From: a bacterium
GTDB lineage: Bacteria; Bacillota; Clostridia; Oscillospirales; Acutalibacteraceae
Direction: 5' to 3'
Length of the DNA stretch: 14,404 bases
NCBI GenBank assembly: GCA_020627425.1
Contig: JAHKXX010000103.1
Coordinates: 1 to 14,404 of the forward strand
In this document: piece after piece, positions 12,951 through 14,404 of the stretch
Layout of the letters: each line of letters starts with the position of its first letter
Position numbering within the stretch: the stretch's first letter is position 1
Notes under the pieces: generated by a model
The model's input: the letters and a program-made list of their open reading frames with translations, nothing else
Told to the model about the DNA's origin: nothing
The model's database searches: none
Translations under genes and position numbers: made by a program

Positions 12951-14404
12951 ATGATCAAAAAAGTCAAAAGACCTGTCAGCCTGCTGCTTTCCCTGCTGAT
13001 GGTTGTCAGCCTGTTCACTATCGTGCCGATCACAGCAAACGCGACGATAAACGGTCTTCTGTACAGCAAGGTGTGGTTCTTCAACCGCGAATACACCGTC
13101 ATCGAGGATCACTCGAGCGGGTATAACAGCGGTTACGTCACCCTGCTCCCGACCAAAAATCTCGCTTATTCACAGTTCGATAATGGAGACACGAGTAATT
13201 ATGTTCTCCATCCTGAGCAGCATGGCTATGCACATTCCATCGTCAAGAGCCTGTTGGACAGTTGGACTCAGCCCGGCGGTCTGTTCGAGAGAGAGGCGTA
13301 TTATATGCGCAGCGTCAATCTGACGGACGAGGGCGTTACCGGAGCAAAGCTCTACCTGTTAAGTACTCCGGAGGCAAAAGCGCTGCCCATATCGGTGATC
13401 GATGAAGACAGCAACTGGACGTGGTGGCTGCGTACAACAGATACGTATCACCAGATGGTAAGTTTTGTATGCCCGGGGAGCTCTGCCATTGGTGAGGCCG
13501 CCGGAGTCTTTGACGTCAAAGATTCATACGTTAGCAACGGAAAAACCTATTATTACGGTGTGTGGGCCGACACAGAGCAAGGCGTCCGCCCTGCTTTCCA
13601 GCTCGATCTGTCAAAGGCGCCCTATGATCCCGAGCACAATGCGTTCCTTTATACGGTCACGATGACCGGTGCGGCGCATTCATCTCCGGATTCTCAGGAA
13701 AATGTAACCCAGCGCGGCATATGCGGCTCTATAAACACCGTCATATTCAACGCGCACGGCGGTTTTTTGTTCCCTGAAACGAGTGAACTTTACAAGACCG
13801 AGAACGGTATCACGGTAGCAAGAACAAGCGACACGCAGATCACCGTTTCCGGTTCCGTCACGGGAAATGTAGATGTCACGCTCCCGGACACGGAGGGGAT
13901 TCCCGCGACCGCTCCCACCATCACCAAACAACCGGTGGGACTTACCATGACCTACAAGGAATTGGGAAACGAAGTAACTATCTCGGCGGCCGCGCCGGAG
14001 GGTCACACCCTGAGATATCAGTGGTATCGCAACACCGTTGACAGCAACACCGGCGGAACGCTGACAAATGCCGGCGACCACGATTACTGCTACATTTATG
14101 ACCACGACACGCCTCCCGGAACGTATTACTATTACTGCGTCGTCACCGCGACCCGTAGGGACAACGGCCAAACGGCGAGTGTAGCCAGCGATACGGCTGA
14201 GGTTGTAGTGAACAAAGCCCTTGCCGACCGCTTTGACTATGACTATTACCATAATAGTGTTGAAAAACTCGTCGGTGACGCGGATTTTACAAACTATCTT
14301 TCCAAGAACGGCGACGGCACAGTGAGCTATTCTTCCGGTAACCCGGCAGTTGCCACCGTCAACGCAAGCACGGGCGTGGTCACGATCGTGGGCGAAGGCC
14401 AAAC
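12951..14404 (+). CDS. Large secreted protein with DUF6273-like and Ig-like domains (3' end outside window)
   Basis: 484 aa visible, no stop. The ATG has AGGAGG 8 nt upstream. The signal peptide is IKKVKRPVSLLLSLLMVVSL, then FTIVPITANA, cleaved near residue 31. Residues 40-222 resemble DUF6273-type domains: a hydrophobic strand region, then WTWWLRTTD (157-164), a V..V core, and GVRPAFQLDL (211-220), close to the family's WWLRSPG...GVRPAL pattern. Residues 322-420 form an Ig-like module (RYQWYRN; YYYYCVVTA; DTAEVVV). Residues 440-484 begin a BIG2-like module (VSYSSGNPAVATVNASTGVV). Probably extracellular, binding or adhesive; no catalytic motif is seen. Clearly more GC-rich than the marR/XRE stretch. 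Expression is likely governed by the repeat and hairpin leader upstream. Confidence 0.85.
   Translation, partial: MIKKVKRPVSLLLSLLMVVSLFTIVPITANATINGLLYSKVWFFNREYTVIEDHSSGYNSGYVTLLPTKNLAYSQFDNGDTSNYVLHPEQHGYAHSIVKSLLDSWTQPGGLFEREAYYMRSVNLTDEGVTGAKLYLLSTPEAKALPISVIDEDSNWTWWLRTTDTYHQMVSFVCPGSSAIGEAAGVFDVKDSYVSNGKTYYYGVWADTEQGVRPAFQLDLSKAPYDPEHNAFLYTVTMTGAAHSSPDSQENVTQRGICGSINTVIFNAHGGFLFPETSELYKTENGITVARTSDTQITVSGSVTGNVDVTLPDTEGIPATAPTITKQPVGLTMTYKELGNEVTISAAAPEGHTLRYQWYRNTVDSNTGGTLTNAGDHDYCYIYDHDTPPGTYYYYCVVTATRRDNGQTASVASDTAEVVVNKALADRFDYDYYHNSVEKLVGDADFTNYLSKNGDGTVSYSSGNPAVATVNASTGVVTIVGEGQ

Noticed and set aside
13680..14402. 240-aa minus-strand open frame opposite the large secreted protein
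   Set aside because: The plus strand has an RBS, a signal peptide and recognisable Ig-like modules. The minus frame is an antisense shadow of GC-rich codons with no domain or start signal.

Overview
The window looks like a chromosomal segment of a spore-forming Bacillota of class Clostridia, most like Ruminococcus and relatives (Oscillospiraceae). The grounds are a complete eight-gene spoIIIA sporulation operon, several TTG/GTG starts with strong GGAGG-type ribosome binding sites, Firmicutes-style promoters and intrinsic terminators, and secreted proteins with the signal peptides typical of this group. This placement is an inference from gene content, not a sequence match.

Layout. (1) 1-2186: a minus-strand secreted protein with a C39-like papain-fold domain, an SH3b domain and four Tyr-rich repeats, with its own promoter (2158-2186), a TTG start and a terminator. 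(2) 2231-7447: spoIIIAA-AB-AC-AD-AE-AF-AG-AH on the minus strand, tightly packed and ending at a 13-bp hairpin. Several starts are corrected here. spoIIIAE has no ATG/GTG/TTG in front of its signal peptide. (3) 7451-8715: a 54-bp GC-rich tandem repeat, a strong terminator and radC on the minus strand. (4) 8846-9056: a tRNA-Trp(CCA) gene with its own promoter and terminator. (5) 9174-12499: an accessory, decaying stretch beginning right behind the tRNA. It holds the C-terminal stump of a tyrosine recombinase, a MarR regulator with a 38-bp perfect palindrome in its promoter, a frameshifted MATE efflux pump, the P-loop start of a cytidylate-kinase-like protein, an unrelated C-terminal gene remnant, a membrane-anchored XRE regulator and an unidentified small ORF. 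(6) 12528-14404: a complex regulatory leader in front of a GC-richer, very large secreted protein that runs off the window end.

How the parts work together. The spoIIIA proteins build the mother-cell half of the SpoIIIA-SpoIIQ channel between mother cell and forespore. MarR plus MATE forms a mepRA-like, self-regulated drug-efflux cassette, now broken in the pump gene. The most unusual area is 12528-12950. Four 22-23 bp iterated sites abut a clear promoter. The leader then carries eight GCAA units inside a short ORF, followed by a strong terminator hairpin, then the signal-peptide gene. Changing the repeat number changes where leader translation stops relative to the hairpin, which suggests (inference only) a phase-variable attenuator controlling a surface or secreted protein.
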